From contig NZ_UNOZ01000007.1 of the NCBI RefSeq assembly GCF_900536025.1, forward strand, positions 1 through 64,000: DNA of 64,000 bases. The letters run 5' to 3'. Below, piece by piece: positions 8,278 through 18,338 of the stretch. This DNA is from Pseudomonas reidholzensis (lineage in GTDB: Bacteria > Pseudomonadota > Gammaproteobacteria > Pseudomonadales > Pseudomonadaceae). The number at the start of each line of letters is the position of its first letter. Position 1 is the first letter of the stretch. Position numbers and translations under genes: made by a program. The notes under the pieces were generated by a model, which saw nothing but the letters and a program-made list of their open reading frames with translations, ran no database searches and was not told the origin of the DNA.

Positions 8278-9858
8278 TCAGCCCAGACGCAGATAACCGC
8301 TCAGCTGCAAGCGTCCAAGAAAAACCACATCATGCGACACCACCAGCAGCCCGCCGCGAAACGCCCCGAGCATGCGCTCCAGGGCGTCGAGCGAGGGCAG
8401 GTCAAGGTGATTGCTGGGTTCGTCGAGCAATAGCAGGTCAACCGCCCGCTCGCGGTACAACACTGCCGCCAGCGCGGCCTTCAACCGTTCGCCGCCGCTG
8501 AGCATCGCACTGGGCAACTCGATCCGCAGGGCATCCAGCCCCAGTTGCGCAAGCCGGGTACGCAGAATGCTCTGCTCCAGGCCTGGGTTGGCCTGGCGCA
8601 GGTGGGCGAGGGTGCTTTGCTCGGCCGGCAGCGCGCTGCAGTGCTGGTCGAGCAACACCGCTTCACCGGTCAGCGTGAAGCTGCCAGCCGCTGGCGGCTG
8701 TGCGCCGCAGAGCACCTGCAGCAAGGTCGACTTGCCCGCACCGTTGGCGCCGGTCAGGGCCACCCGCTCGCCGCTGCACAGGCGCAGGTTCAGCGGTGCA
8801 GGCTCGCCTCGGGGCAGTTGCAGGTCATGCAGTGCCAGCACCTCGCGACCCGGGTGGCGCTGTGAGGTGGGCGCGTGGAGGATGACCGGGCTGGCCTGCT
8901 CGACCTGGCTGGCCGCCTGACGCAACTGATCAGACAGCGCCTCCCGTGCCGCGCCTTGGTCGCGCCGCTGTTTGCCCGCCGTGGCCTGGCTGCGTTGCTG
9001 CTGGCGGTCCAGCAGGATCTTTGCCTGGTTGGCCTGCTTGGCGTGGCGCCCGGCGCGGGCGTGATGGCGCTCCAGGTTTTCCCGCTGCTGCTGCAGGTCA
9101 CGCTGCTGGCGTTGACGTTCGAGCTGCAGGCGCGACAGGTCGTGCTGCGCGCGCTGTTGCTGCTCGGCCTTGGCTTGCGCGTAGAAGGCATAGTCGCCGC
9201 CATAGCTGTGCAGGCCTTGCGGCGTCAGTTCGACAATGCGCTGCAGGTGCCCGAGCAGGTCGCGGTCATGGCTGATCACCAGCAGGCCTTTGTCCCATTC
9301 ATCGAGCAGCGCCACCAGCTGGCGCCTGGCGTCGAGGTCGAGGTGGTTGCTGGGTTCGTCGAGAATCAGGTAGTCGGCCTGGCTGAGCAGGGCGCCGATC
9401 AAGGCCACCCGCATCGCCTGGCCGCCACTTAGGCTGGCGGCCGGGCGTTGCAGGTCGATCTGTGCCAGGCCATGGCGATCGAGTTGCGTGCGCAGTTGCT
9501 CGCGGATATCCCAGCGCTCGCCGACCGCCTCGAAGTCCTCAGGGTCGGCGCTGCCTGCCTCGATGCGCTGCAGGGCCGTGAGCACTTCGCTCACCTGGGC
9601 GAGGGCTGCCAGGGTGGTGTCACGGTTGAACAGTTGTTGCGGCAGGTAGTGCACGCGGCCGTGGCTCAGGCAACGGCCGCTGCTCGGCTCGCGCAGCCCC
9701 GCCAGGATTTGCGCGAGCAGGCTCTTGCCCACGCCATTGCGCCCGACCAGGCCGGTGCGGCGCAGGTCGAAAGAGCCGGTGATATCGGTAAACAGCTGGC
9801 GGCCATCGGGCAAGGCCAGGGCGACGCTGTCCAGCGTCAGGATCGACGTATTCGTCAT
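8278..9858 (-). CDS. ABC-F family ATPase (two nucleotide-binding domains, no membrane part)
   Basis: 526-residue soluble twin-ATPase. NBD1 has Walker A GRNGVGKSLL, signature LSGGQAMRVAL and Walker B YLILDEPSNHLDL. A long Gln/Arg-rich linker (~240-300) follows. NBD2 has Walker A GANGAGKSTLL, signature LSGGERLKAAL and LLLLDEPSNHLDLPS. ABC-F proteins act on ribosomes (translation rescue or antibiotic protection); which role applies here is unknown. Start ATG 9858 has gtggag 6 bp upstream; a GTG four codons earlier is also possible. It lies alone between iron cassette 1 and a small VOC operon, so it is more likely housekeeping than a resistance gene. Confidence 0.9.
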   Translation of the reverse strand: MTNTSILTLDSVALALPDGRQLFTDITGSFDLRRTGLVGRNGVGKSLLAQILAGLREPSSGRCLSHGRVHYLPQQLFNRDTTLAALAQVSEVLTALQRIEAGSADPEDFEAVGERWDIREQLRTQLDRHGLAQIDLQRPAASLSGGQAMRVALIGALLSQADYLILDEPSNHLDLDARRQLVALLDEWDKGLLVISHDRDLLGHLQRIVELTPQGLHSYGGDYAFYAQAKAEQQQRAQHDLSRLQLERQRQQRDLQQQRENLERHHARAGRHAKQANQAKILLDRQQQRSQATAGKQRRDQGAAREALSDQLRQAASQVEQASPVILHAPTSQRHPGREVLALHDLQLPRGEPAPLNLRLCSGERVALTGANGAGKSTLLQVLCGAQPPAAGSFTLTGEAVLLDQHCSALPAEQSTLAHLRQANPGLEQSILRTRLAQLGLDALRIELPSAMLSGGERLKAALAAVLYRERAVDLLLLDEPSNHLDLPSLDALERMLGAFRGGLLVVSHDVVFLGRLQLSGYLRLG

Positions 9859-10018
9859 GCACAACTCCACTCATGCCGCGACATCCCCAGGGTGAAGCTG
9901 GGGGCTGAAGACTGGCCGTCGAGGTGACGGCGGCATCAATGGCGCATTGGACGAATACCTCGTGAAAGGAGAGGGGCCAGCCTAGCGGACGCAGCCAGGC
10001 GGGTAAAGCCCGCTCGGC

Positions 10019-10378
10019 TCAACGGCCCTGCAGGCGCTTGCCCCAGTCGCCACCGTGGCTGCGGTTGCAGGCCTCTTCACTGTCGAAGCGCACATGCCAC
10101 GCCGTGTGATCCAGGCGCACCCCGGCTTCATCGAGGGCCTGTGCGCTGAGGGCGAGCATGCGCGCCTTAGCCGCGCTGGCGACGGCGGCGTGTTTTTCCG
10201 CTTCGCGCTCGAAGACCCAGGTGATTCGCAGGCTGGCGGGGAAGTTATCCGGGTCCAGCCGGTGGGTCAGCCAACTGAAACCGACGATTTCGGCCTTGGC
10301 GGTTTCGCAGGCTTCGGTCAGGCACACCACCAGTTCGCGCTCCAGGCGGGCGAGGTCGCGCCGGCTCAAGGCTGTCAC
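10019..10378 (-). CDS. Conserved hypothetical protein, 119 residues
   Basis: Small soluble protein with no signal peptide or membrane segment. Central IVGFSWLTHRLDPDNFPASLRITWVFERE looks like a beta-strand core, and the C-terminus carries DHTAWHVRFDSEEACNRSHGGDWGKRLQ. It overlaps the upstream VOC gene by 4 bp (ATGA), so the two are co-translated and may act together. I do not recognise the family well enough to give a function. Confidence 0.75.
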   Translation of the reverse strand: MTALSRRDLARLERELVVCLTEACETAKAEIVGFSWLTHRLDPDNFPASLRITWVFEREAEKHAAVASAAKARMLALSAQALDEAGVRLDHTAWHVRFDSEEACNRSHGGDWGKRLQGR

Positions 10379-10752
10379 TGGGCGGCCTCGTCGTCGATCT
10401 GCTGGCAGAAGCGCAACAGGTTGCCGAACGGGTCACGGATCTGCATCTGCAGGCCCCAGTCGACGCGTTCGGCCTGGGGGCGGGCGTAGCCGTACTGTTT
10501 GTCCAGCAGTTCGCGCTCCAGCGCCAGCAAGTCTGCGGTGCGGGCGAACACGGTCGAGCCTGGGCAGGCGTCGCCGTGGTGCTCGGAGAGGTGCAGGATC
10601 AGCCCGTCGCGGTGGATCTGCGCATACAGCGGCAGGTCCGGCGAAAAACGGTGCTCCCAGTCGAGCGTGAAGCCGAGGAAGTCCAGGTAGAACTCTTTGG
10701 CTTTGTCCACCGAGAAGATGCGCAGGATCGGAATGGCAGGGGCGAGGTGCAT
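10375..10752 (-). CDS. VOC (glyoxalase/bleomycin-resistance fold) protein
   Basis: 125-residue single-module protein. LAPAIPILRIFSVDKAKEFYLDFLGF is the first beta-alpha-beta motif, followed by LYAQIHRDGLILHLSEHHGDACPG and a C-terminal VDWGLQMQIRDPFGNLLRFCQ with the usual DPFGN turn. Members include glyoxalases, dioxygenases and drug-binding proteins; substrate unknown. Start ATG 10752 is preferred to one 75 bp upstream because it has aaggaag upstream and begins the fold directly. First gene of a pair with the 119-residue protein. Confidence 0.85.
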   Translation of the reverse strand: MHLAPAIPILRIFSVDKAKEFYLDFLGFTLDWEHRFSPDLPLYAQIHRDGLILHLSEHHGDACPGSTVFARTADLLALERELLDKQYGYARPQAERVDWGLQMQIRDPFGNLLRFCQQIDDEAAQ

Positions 10753-10922
10753 GGGGCTTCCTTGGCCTGAATAAAAGAAGCTGCACTTTAGCGCATCTGG
10801 GCCGGCGCGTTCTCGCCGGTGTCGCAAGCACTGAAACGGGGCTCGGGGCCGCCCCCTGGTTGTGCGTGTGCAGCGTGTGTGCCCCTTGCCAGAGCGGTTT
10901 CATCATCGTTCACCTGCCCAGT

Positions 10923-10938
10923 TGGCCCACAACCTGCA
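10923..10938 (+). promoter_or_regulatory. Candidate sigma-54 promoter for the urease operon
   Basis: TGGCCCACAACCTGCA has the invariant GG (10924-10925) and GC (10936-10937) exactly 10 bases apart, as in the -24/-12 consensus TGGCAC-N5-TTGCA, with two mismatches. It lies ~105 bp before ureD. Nitrogen (NtrC) control of urease through sigma-54 is known in other bacteria; here it is inferred. I found no clear NtrC dyad upstream. Confidence 0.45.
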
Positions 10939-10958
10939 ATATCCAGTCAGCAGATATT
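10938..10958. promoter_or_regulatory. Inverted repeat AATATC-N9-GATATT at the likely urease transcription start
   Basis: Perfect 6-bp arms (10938-10943 and 10953-10958) immediately downstream of the -12 element of the candidate sigma-54 promoter, so a protein bound here could block or modulate initiation. The function is inferred from position only. Confidence 0.4.
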
Positions 10959-11043
10959 GATCAAGTGGTCAGGCCGCCCGGCTGCAAGCAGGGCGGCGCG
11001 ACCACCAGACGGCCGTCAGGCCACGGATTTCAGGGGCCTCAGG

Positions 11044-11877
11044 ATGTCTTTGGCGCAACAACTCGAACAGCAGGACGACGACGCGGGGTGGAGTGCCCAC
11101 CTGCAATTGCGCTTCGTCCAGCGCGACGGCGTGACCCGCCTTGGTGCGCGCCGGCATTTCGGACCTCTTTTGGTGCAGCGGCCGTTCTACCCGGAAGGCG
11201 CGCCGTGCCATGTCTACATCCTGCACCCGCCGGGAGGCATCGTCGCCGGTGACCGTCTTGAGCTGGACATTCACCTGGAGCCGGGCAGCCATGCGCTGCT
11301 GACCATGCCCGGTGCCAGCAAGTTCTACCGCAGCATCGGCCCGACCGCGCGCCTGCAGCAGCGCTTTCACCTGGCCGCCGGCAGCACCCTGGAGTGGCTG
11401 CCGCAAGACAGCATCTTCTTTTCCGGTGCGCGGGCCAGCCTCGACAGCCGCTTCAGCCTCGAGCCGGGCGCTCGGCTGCTGGCCTGGGAGACGCTGTGCC
11501 TGGGCCGGCCGGTGATGAACGAGCGCTTCAGCCAAGGCGCCCTCGACAGCCGCCTGCGCATCGAGCTGCCGAACGACCCGGGCCTTCACGAGCGCCTGCG
11601 CATCGAAGGCGGGCGCCTGGACAAGCTGGGCGGTCACCCGCTGCTGGCGACCTTCTGCGCCGCCCCCGCCGACCCGGCCCTGCTCGAGCAGGTGCGTGGC
11701 CTGCTGGACGAACTGCGCAACCCTGCCGGCGCGACCCTGCTCGGTGAATTGCTGGTGATCCGCCTGCTCGATCATGACAACCAACACCTTCAACACACCT
11801 TGCAGCGCCTCTGGCATGTGCTGCGCCCGGCCGTGCTCGGCCTGGCGCCCTGCCCGCCGCGCATCTGGGCCACCTGA
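11044..11877 (+). CDS. ureD: Urease accessory protein UreD
   Basis: 277-residue maturation factor, the scaffold that binds apo-urease and recruits UreF and UreG for nickel insertion. Typical segments are [32 protein letters not shown] (~35-66), the [13 protein letters not shown] motif and [14 protein letters not shown]. The start at ATG 11044 gives the usual N-terminus; the frame is open further upstream but unconserved there. First gene of an eight-gene operon (ureDABCEJFG) with gaps of 10 bp or overlaps throughout. Cytoplasmic. Confidence 0.95.
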   Translation: MSLAQQLEQQDDDAGWSAHLQLRFVQRDGVTRLGARRHFGPLLVQRPFYPEGAPCHVYILHPPGGIVAGDRLELDIHLEPGSHALLTMPGASKFYRSIGPTARLQQRFHLAAGSTLEWLPQDSIFFSGARASLDSRFSLEPGARLLAWETLCLGRPVMNERFSQGALDSRLRIELPNDPGLHERLRIEGGRLDKLGGHPLLATFCAAPADPALLEQVRGLLDELRNPAGATLLGELLVIRLLDHDNQHLQHTLQRLWHVLRPAVLGLAPCPPRIWAT

Positions 11878-11887
11878 GAGAGACGCC

Positions 11888-12190
11888 GTGGAGCTGACCC
11901 CGAGAGAGAAAGACAAACTGCTGCTGTTCACCGCTGCGCTGCTCGCCGAGCGCCGCCTGGGCCGTGGCCTCAAGCTCAACTACCCGGAAGCGGTGGCGCT
12001 GATCAGTGCCACGGTGATGGAGGGCGCCCGCGACGGTCGCAGCGTGGCCGAGCTGATGAGCCTGGGCCGCGAAGTGCTCAGCCGCGAGCAGGTGATGGAC
12101 GGCGTGCCGGAGATGATCCATGACGTCCAGGTCGAAGCGACCTTTCCCGATGGCACCAAGCTGGTGACCGTCCATGACCCTATCGTCTGA
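11888..12190 (+). CDS. ureA: Urease subunit gamma
   Basis: 100-residue structural subunit of the (UreABC)3 urease. The sequence [18 protein letters not shown] through [23 protein letters not shown] is diagnostic. Start is GTG 11888, the position where family members have [10 protein letters not shown]. An in-frame ATG 114 bp upstream would lie inside ureD and add an unconserved, Cys-rich leader, so it is rejected. It follows ureD by 10 bp. Confidence 0.96.
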   Translation: MELTPREKDKLLLFTAALLAERRLGRGLKLNYPEAVALISATVMEGARDGRSVAELMSLGREVLSREQVMDGVPEMIHDVQVEATFPDGTKLVTVHDPIV

Positions 12191-12200
12191 GGAGCCCCGC

Positions 12201-12514
12201 ATGATCCCCGGAGAAATCCAGGTCGCCGCCGGCGATATCGAACTCAACGTCGGCCGCGCGACCGTCAGCGTCACCGTGGCCAATCATGGCGATCGACCGG
12301 TGCAGGTCGGCTCGCATTACCACTTCTATGAAGTCAACGATGCGCTGGTGTTCGAGCGCGAGCCGGCCCTCGGCTTTCGCCTGGACATCCCCGCCGGCAC
12401 CGCCGTGCGCTTCGAGCCCGGTCAGTCGCGCACCGTGCACCTGGTGGCCTACGCCGGCAAGCGTGAGGTGTATGGCTTCCAGGGCAAGGTGATGGGTCCG
12501 CTGGAGGCCAGGCT

Positions 12515-12518
<4 letters not shown>
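12201..12518 (+). CDS. ureB: Urease subunit beta
   Basis: 105-residue structural subunit. [19 protein letters not shown] and [18 protein letters not shown] are family landmarks. Start ATG 12201 has gagga 8-12 bp upstream. Its stop overlaps the ureC ATG (ATGA), giving tight stoichiometry with the catalytic subunit. Confidence 0.96.
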
Positions 12519-14218
<1,700 letters not shown>

Positions 14219-14228
14219 AGGAGCAAGC

Positions 14229-14738
14229 ATGATTGTCCTGACCCGCCGCGTCACCGAGGCCGAAGCCGTCGACGGCGCTGTCACCGGCACTGTCACCCTG
14301 GATGTCGACAGCCGTATCAAGAGCCGCCTGCGGGTGACCCTCGACGACGGCCGTGACGCCGGCCTGATGCTCGAACGCGGTCACCTGCTGCGCGGGGGCG
14401 AACTGCTCGCCGACGCCCAAGGCACTCAGCTGGTGCGCGTGCTGGCTGCACCGGAGAAGGTGTCCACGGTGCGTTGCGCCGACCCGCTGCTGCTGGCGCG
14501 TGCCGCTTACCACCTGGGCAACCGCCACGTCCCGTTGCAGATCGAAGCCGGCCTGCTGCGCTACCAGCACGACTATGTGCTGGACGACATGCTGCGCGGC
14601 CTGGGCCTCACGGTGGACACCGAGCAGGCGCCGTTCGAGCCCGAAGCGGGCGCCTACCAGAGCGCCCCGCATAGCCATAGCCACAGCCATAGCCACGGCA
14701 ACGACCATCCGTTCGTGCGTTTGCCCGCCCATTCCTGA
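14229..14738 (+). CDS. ureE: Urease accessory protein UreE (nickel metallochaperone)
   Basis: 169-residue nickel carrier. The N-terminal peptide-binding domain (~1-75) is followed by a metal-binding domain with [15 protein letters not shown] and the [15 protein letters not shown] segment. It ends in a His-rich tail ([12 protein letters not shown]) for extra nickel storage, shorter than the Klebsiella tail. aaggag overlaps the ureC stop, 6-11 bp before ATG 14229; upstream in-frame codons lie in ureC. Confidence 0.95.
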   Translation: MIVLTRRVTEAEAVDGAVTGTVTLDVDSRIKSRLRVTLDDGRDAGLMLERGHLLRGGELLADAQGTQLVRVLAAPEKVSTVRCADPLLLARAAYHLGNRHVPLQIEAGLLRYQHDYVLDDMLRGLGLTVDTEQAPFEPEAGAYQSAPHSHSHSHSHGNDHPFVRLPAHS

Positions 14739-14748
14739 GGAAGCCTTG

Positions 14749-15294
14749 ATGAAAAAGACCCTTGCCCTGGTCCTGCTGCTGGTCGCGTTACCGGCTTTCG
14801 CCCACCCCGGCCACGACGCCAACCCGCTGCACGATGGCCTGTTGCACCCGCTGACCGGGCTCGATCACTTGCTGATGCTGCTCGGCACCGGCGTGCTCGC
14901 GGCCCTGACCGGTCGCACCCTGGCCTTGCCGTTGGCGACCCTGGCGGCGATGTTCGGCGGTGCCGTGCTGGGCCATCTGTTCGGTGATGTGCTGGGCATG
15001 GAAGCCATGATCCTCGGCTCGCTGCTGGTCGCTGCCGCCGCCTTGCTGGTCCCGGGCCGTCAGCTGTTGCTGGCGCTGGCCATGCCGGTGTTCGCGCTGT
15101 TCCATGGCTGGGCGCATGGCGTGGAGGCCACGCCAAGCGCGTTCTGGCTGTTCAGCGCCGGCTTCGTCACGGTCAGCGGCCTGCTGCTGGCGGCGGGCTT
15201 TGCCGTGGGCTGCCTGCTGCGTCGCCACAGCGGCCTGCAAAAAGCCTTCGGTGGCGGCCTGCTGGCCGGCGCCGCTGTCGTGCTGGTCGGCTGA
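14749..15294 (+). CDS. ureJ: HupE/UreJ-family nickel permease-like membrane protein
   Basis: 181-residue membrane protein with an N-terminal signal-like helix ending AFA, then the metal-binding motif HPGHDANPLHDGLLHPLTGLDH and about six membrane helices, plus FHGWAHG (~residue 120-126), a second conserved His motif. HupE/UreJ members bring in nickel or cobalt; position inside the urease operon between ureE and ureF supports nickel supply to urease. Start ATG 14749 is preceded by gagga. The stop overlaps the ureF start (TGATG). An in-frame ATG at 14500 lies inside ureE and is rejected. Confidence 0.9.
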   Translation: MKKTLALVLLLVALPAFAHPGHDANPLHDGLLHPLTGLDHLLMLLGTGVLAALTGRTLALPLATLAAMFGGAVLGHLFGDVLGMEAMILGSLLVAAAALLVPGRQLLLALAMPVFALFHGWAHGVEATPSAFWLFSAGFVTVSGLLLAAGFAVGCLLRRHSGLQKAFGGGLLAGAAVVLVG

Positions 15295-15968
15295 TGAGCA
15301 GCGACCTGGCGCTGCTGCGCGTGCTGCAGCTGGCGAGCCCGGGCTTGCCAGTCGGCGGCTTCACCTATTCGCAAGGCCTGGAATGGGCGGTCGAAGCCGG
15401 CTGGGTGACCACCACCGCAGGGTTCTGCGAGTGGCAGCGCGAGCAGTTGCACGACACCCTCGGTTACCTCGACTGGCCCGTGCTGGCGCGGCTGTACCGC
15501 GCTTGCCAGGCCAACGATGCCGAAGCGTTCGAGCGCTGGAGCAGGTTTCTCCTGGCCAACCGCGAGACCGCCGAGCTGCGCCTTGAAGAGCGCCAGCGCG
15601 GCTATGCCCTGGCACGCATCCTTGACGGCTGGCAGCTGGGGCAGGACCCGGCCTGGCGGCCGAACCTGGAGCTCAGCCAGCTGGGCGGTATGGCCTGGCT
15701 TGGCGCGCACTGGTCGATCCCGTTGCGCCAGCTCGCCCTGGGCCTCGGTTTTGCCTGGCTCGAGGGCGCGGTGATGGCCGGGGTCAAGCTGGTGCCGTTC
15801 GGCCAGCAGGCGGCCCAGACCGTGCTGCGCGACCTCGGCGAGGCATTGCCGGCGGTACTCGATCACGCCTTGAATCTGGACGATGAGCAACTCGGTGGCG
15901 GCCTGCCGCTGCTGGCGATTGCCTCGTCGCGTCACGAAACCCAATACACCCGTTTGTTCCGTTCTTGA
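15294..15968 (+). CDS. ureF: Urease accessory protein UreF
   Basis: 224-residue, mainly helical maturation factor that bridges UreD-urease and UreG and gates the GTPase. [32 protein letters not shown] is the family N-terminal signature; [24 protein letters not shown] is the conserved C-terminus needed for UreG contact. One-base overlap with ureJ, 11 bp before ureG. Confidence 0.95.
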   Translation: MSSDLALLRVLQLASPGLPVGGFTYSQGLEWAVEAGWVTTTAGFCEWQREQLHDTLGYLDWPVLARLYRACQANDAEAFERWSRFLLANRETAELRLEERQRGYALARILDGWQLGQDPAWRPNLELSQLGGMAWLGAHWSIPLRQLALGLGFAWLEGAVMAGVKLVPFGQQAAQTVLRDLGEALPAVLDHALNLDDEQLGGGLPLLAIASSRHETQYTRLFRS

Positions 15969-15979
15969 GGACTGCCAAC

Positions 15980-16603
15980 ATGCAAAGCTATCAGCAACCC
16001 CTGCGCGTCGGTGTCGGCGGCCCGGTCGGCTCCGGCAAGACCGCGCTGCTCGAAGCCCTGTGCAAGGCCATGCGCGATCACTATGAAATCGCCGTGGTGA
16101 CCAACGACATCTATACCAAGGAAGACCAGCGCATCCTCACCGAGGCAGGCGCCCTGGAACCCGACCGGATCGTCGGCGTGGAAACCGGCGGCTGCCCGCA
16201 CACGGCGATCCGCGAGGATGCTTCGATGAACCTCGCGGCGGTCGAAGGCCTGGCGCGCAAGTTCGGCAACCTCGAGGTGATCTTCGTCGAGAGCGGTGGC
16301 GACAACCTCAGTGCCACGTTCAGCCCGGAGTTGGCCGACCTGACCATCTACGTGATCGACGTGGCCGAGGGCGAGAAGATCCCGCGCAAGGGTGGCCCGG
16401 GCATTACCAAGTCGGACTTCCTGGTGATCAACAAGACCGACCTGGCGCCGTACGTGGGAGCCTCGCTCGAGGTGATGGAGCGGGATACCCAGCGTATGCG
16501 TCCGGAGCGGCCGTGGACCTTCAGCAACCTGAAGAAGGGCGATGGCTTGCAGGCGGTGATCGACTTTATCGTCGAGCGTGGGATGTTGGGGGTTCGTGGT
16601 TAA
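15980..16603 (+). CDS. ureG: Urease accessory GTPase UreG
   Basis: 207-residue SIMIBI-class GTPase that delivers nickel to urease with GTP hydrolysis. P-loop [17 protein letters not shown] (~residues 11-27), the nickel-binding CPH in [26 protein letters not shown], and the guanine-binding [10 protein letters not shown] are intact. Start ATG 15980 follows ttgagga; a TTG five codons earlier is unlikely. Last gene of the operon, followed by a strong inverted REP pair. Confidence 0.97.
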   Translation: MQSYQQPLRVGVGGPVGSGKTALLEALCKAMRDHYEIAVVTNDIYTKEDQRILTEAGALEPDRIVGVETGGCPHTAIREDASMNLAAVEGLARKFGNLEVIFVESGGDNLSATFSPELADLTIYVIDVAEGEKIPRKGGPGITKSDFLVINKTDLAPYVGASLEVMERDTQRMRPERPWTFSNLKKGDGLQAVIDFIVERGMLGVRG

Positions 16604-16635
16604 GGGCTGAGTGATCGGCTGTTGCTGCAGGCCCT

Positions 16636-16717
16636 ATCGCGGGTAAACCCGCTCCTACAGGGATAGCGCTGTTCTGAGGATTTGCGCTATCCCTGTAGGC
16701 GCGGGTTTACCCGCGAT
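16636..16717. repeat. REP pair forming a 34-bp hairpin after the urease operon
   Basis: Arms 16636-16669 (atcgcgggtaaacccgc...) and 16684-16717 are inverted copies with one mismatch and a 14-base loop. This is the P. putida-type REP sequence in BIME arrangement. It lies between ureG and the next iron cassette and can stall or end transcription and protect the urease mRNA 3' end. Confidence 0.8.
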
Positions 16718-16766
16718 GAGGGCGTGACTGTTCAAAGCAGGCTATTGGCGCTGGCACAAGAAGCAA

Positions 16767-16781
16767 TTAGAATCACTCTCA
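16767..16781 (+). promoter_or_regulatory. Probable Fur box upstream of the second fecI-type gene
   Basis: ttagaatcactctca matches 10 of 14 informative positions of TGATAAT-N-ATTATCA, 30 bp before the sigma-factor ATG, the same layout as cassette 1. Repression by Fur is inferred. Confidence 0.55.
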
Positions 16782-16811
16782 TTCATATCGCCAGCCCCAG
16801 CGTGCCTCCGA

Positions 16812-17327
16812 ATGCCTGACTCCGCCGCGGCACCCGAAGCCTGCCTCAGCACCCTCTACCGTGACCACCGCAGCTGGCTTGAAAGCTGGCTCAGCCGTCG
16901 CCTGGGCGACCGCTGGGAGGCCGCCGACCTGGCCCAGGACACCTTCGTCCGCGTACTCGCTGCCCAGCAGACGCACAGCTTGCCCAGTCTGCGCGAACCG
17001 CGCGCCTACCTGCTGACGGTGGGCAAACGCCTGCTGATCAACCACTACCAACGCCGCAGCCTCGAACGTGCCTACCTGGACGCCTTGGCTAATCTGCCCG
17101 AGCAGGTCGCGCCATCGCCCGAGCAACGCTGGCTGCTGCTGGAAACCCTGTACGCGCTGGATGAGTTGCTCGACGGCCTGCCACGGCCGGTGCGCCAGGC
17201 GTTTCTCTGGTCGCAGCTGGAAGGCATCGACTACGCCACCATCGGCGCACGCCTGAACGTGAGCGAGCGCACCGTCAAACGCTACATGGCCAAGGCCTAC
17301 GAACACTGCCTGCTGGTGGAACTGTGA
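16812..17327 (+). CDS. ECF sigma factor, FecI type (cassette 2)
   Basis: 171-residue ECF sigma factor. Region 2 has RWEAADLAQDTFVRVLAAQ and GKRLLINHYQRRSLERAYLDALA; region 4 has LEGIDYATIGARLNVSERTVKRYMAKAYEHCL. It is similar in build to the sigma factor at 4159 but clearly diverged, so each probably reads its own receptor promoter. Ends in GTGA, overlapping the fecR start by 4 bp. Confidence 0.93.
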   Translation: MPDSAAAPEACLSTLYRDHRSWLESWLSRRLGDRWEAADLAQDTFVRVLAAQQTHSLPSLREPRAYLLTVGKRLLINHYQRRSLERAYLDALANLPEQVAPSPEQRWLLLETLYALDELLDGLPRPVRQAFLWSQLEGIDYATIGARLNVSERTVKRYMAKAYEHCLLVEL

Positions 17328-18271
17328 GCGCCCAGGTCGATCGCCAGGCGCGCCAGCTTGCCCGTGAGGCCGCGCAGTGGCTGGCGCTGCAGGACGCCGG
17401 CGAGCTGGATGCTGAACGCGCTGCGGCACTGGCCAGTTGGCGTGCCCGCAGCAGTGCCCATGAAGCGCTGTGGCAAAAGGCCGAAACACTGCGCCAGCGC
17501 TTTGCCGGTGTCCCCGCGCCGTTGGCCGTGGCCTGCCTCGACCGGCCCGATCCGCAGCGGCGCAAGCTGCTTGGCCAGGCGCTGGCGCTGGGCACCCTGG
17601 CGCCGCTCGCCTGGCTCGGCTATCAGCAACTGCCCATGCAACGCTGGCGCGCCGACTTGCGCACCGCCACCGGCGAGCGCCGGGCGATCCAGCTGGCCGA
17701 TGGCAGTCGCCTGCAACTCAACACCGCCAGCGCGGTAGACCTCGACATCCGCGAAGGGCGCCACCAGGTGCGATTGCTCGAGGGCGAGATCGCCCTCGAC
17801 AGCGTTGCGCCGCTGCAGGTGCAGACCTCGCAAGGCCGGGTGCTGGCAACGCGTGCGAGCTTCTGTGTGCGCACGCTGGCGCAGGGCTGCCTGGTTTCCG
17901 TCACGGAAGGCGAGGTCAGCCTGCGCCCGCTGCAGGGCGGTGCATTGACCTTGCAGGCGGGCCAGCGCGTATTGATCTCGGCTGGCGCAAGCGGCGCGCT
18001 GCAACGCTTCGATGCGCAGCTGCCGGGCTGGCGGCAGGGCCTGCTGATCGTCGACAACCAACCCTTGGGCGACTTCCTTCGTGAACTCGACCGCTACCGC
18101 CCCGGGCTGGTGCGCTGGGACCCGGCGCTGGAACGGCTGGCGGTGACCGGCACCTTCCAGCTCGACGACAGTGACCGGATCCTCGCGCTGCTGGCCGCCA
18201 GCCTGCCGTTGCAGGTGCACTACCGCACGCGCTACTGGGTCGCCCTGACGCCGCGCAAAAATATTGCCTGA
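17324..18271 (+). CDS. FecR-type regulator (cassette 2)
   Basis: 315-residue single-pass membrane regulator. DUF4880 region ~8-55, R79-R80 (PQRRKLLGQ) directly before the membrane helix ~82-100, then the periplasmic FecR domain (TGERRAIQLADGSRLQLNTASAV) and a C-terminal STN-like part (FQLDDSDRILALLAASLPLQV). The RR at exactly the same residue numbers as in cassette 1 again suggests Tat-assisted insertion. GTG start at 17324. It relays the signal from the receptor at 18339 to the sigma factor upstream. Confidence 0.9.
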   Translation: MSAQVDRQARQLAREAAQWLALQDAGELDAERAAALASWRARSSAHEALWQKAETLRQRFAGVPAPLAVACLDRPDPQRRKLLGQALALGTLAPLAWLGYQQLPMQRWRADLRTATGERRAIQLADGSRLQLNTASAVDLDIREGRHQVRLLEGEIALDSVAPLQVQTSQGRVLATRASFCVRTLAQGCLVSVTEGEVSLRPLQGGALTLQAGQRVLISAGASGALQRFDAQLPGWRQGLLIVDNQPLGDFLRELDRYRPGLVRWDPALERLAVTGTFQLDDSDRILALLAASLPLQVHYRTRYWVALTPRKNIA

Positions 18272-18338
18272 GTGCTGTCCCCTTTGTCCGGCTCGCTTGT
18301 CATTCGTTGCATTCCTACCCAAAACAAGAGTGCTGCGG

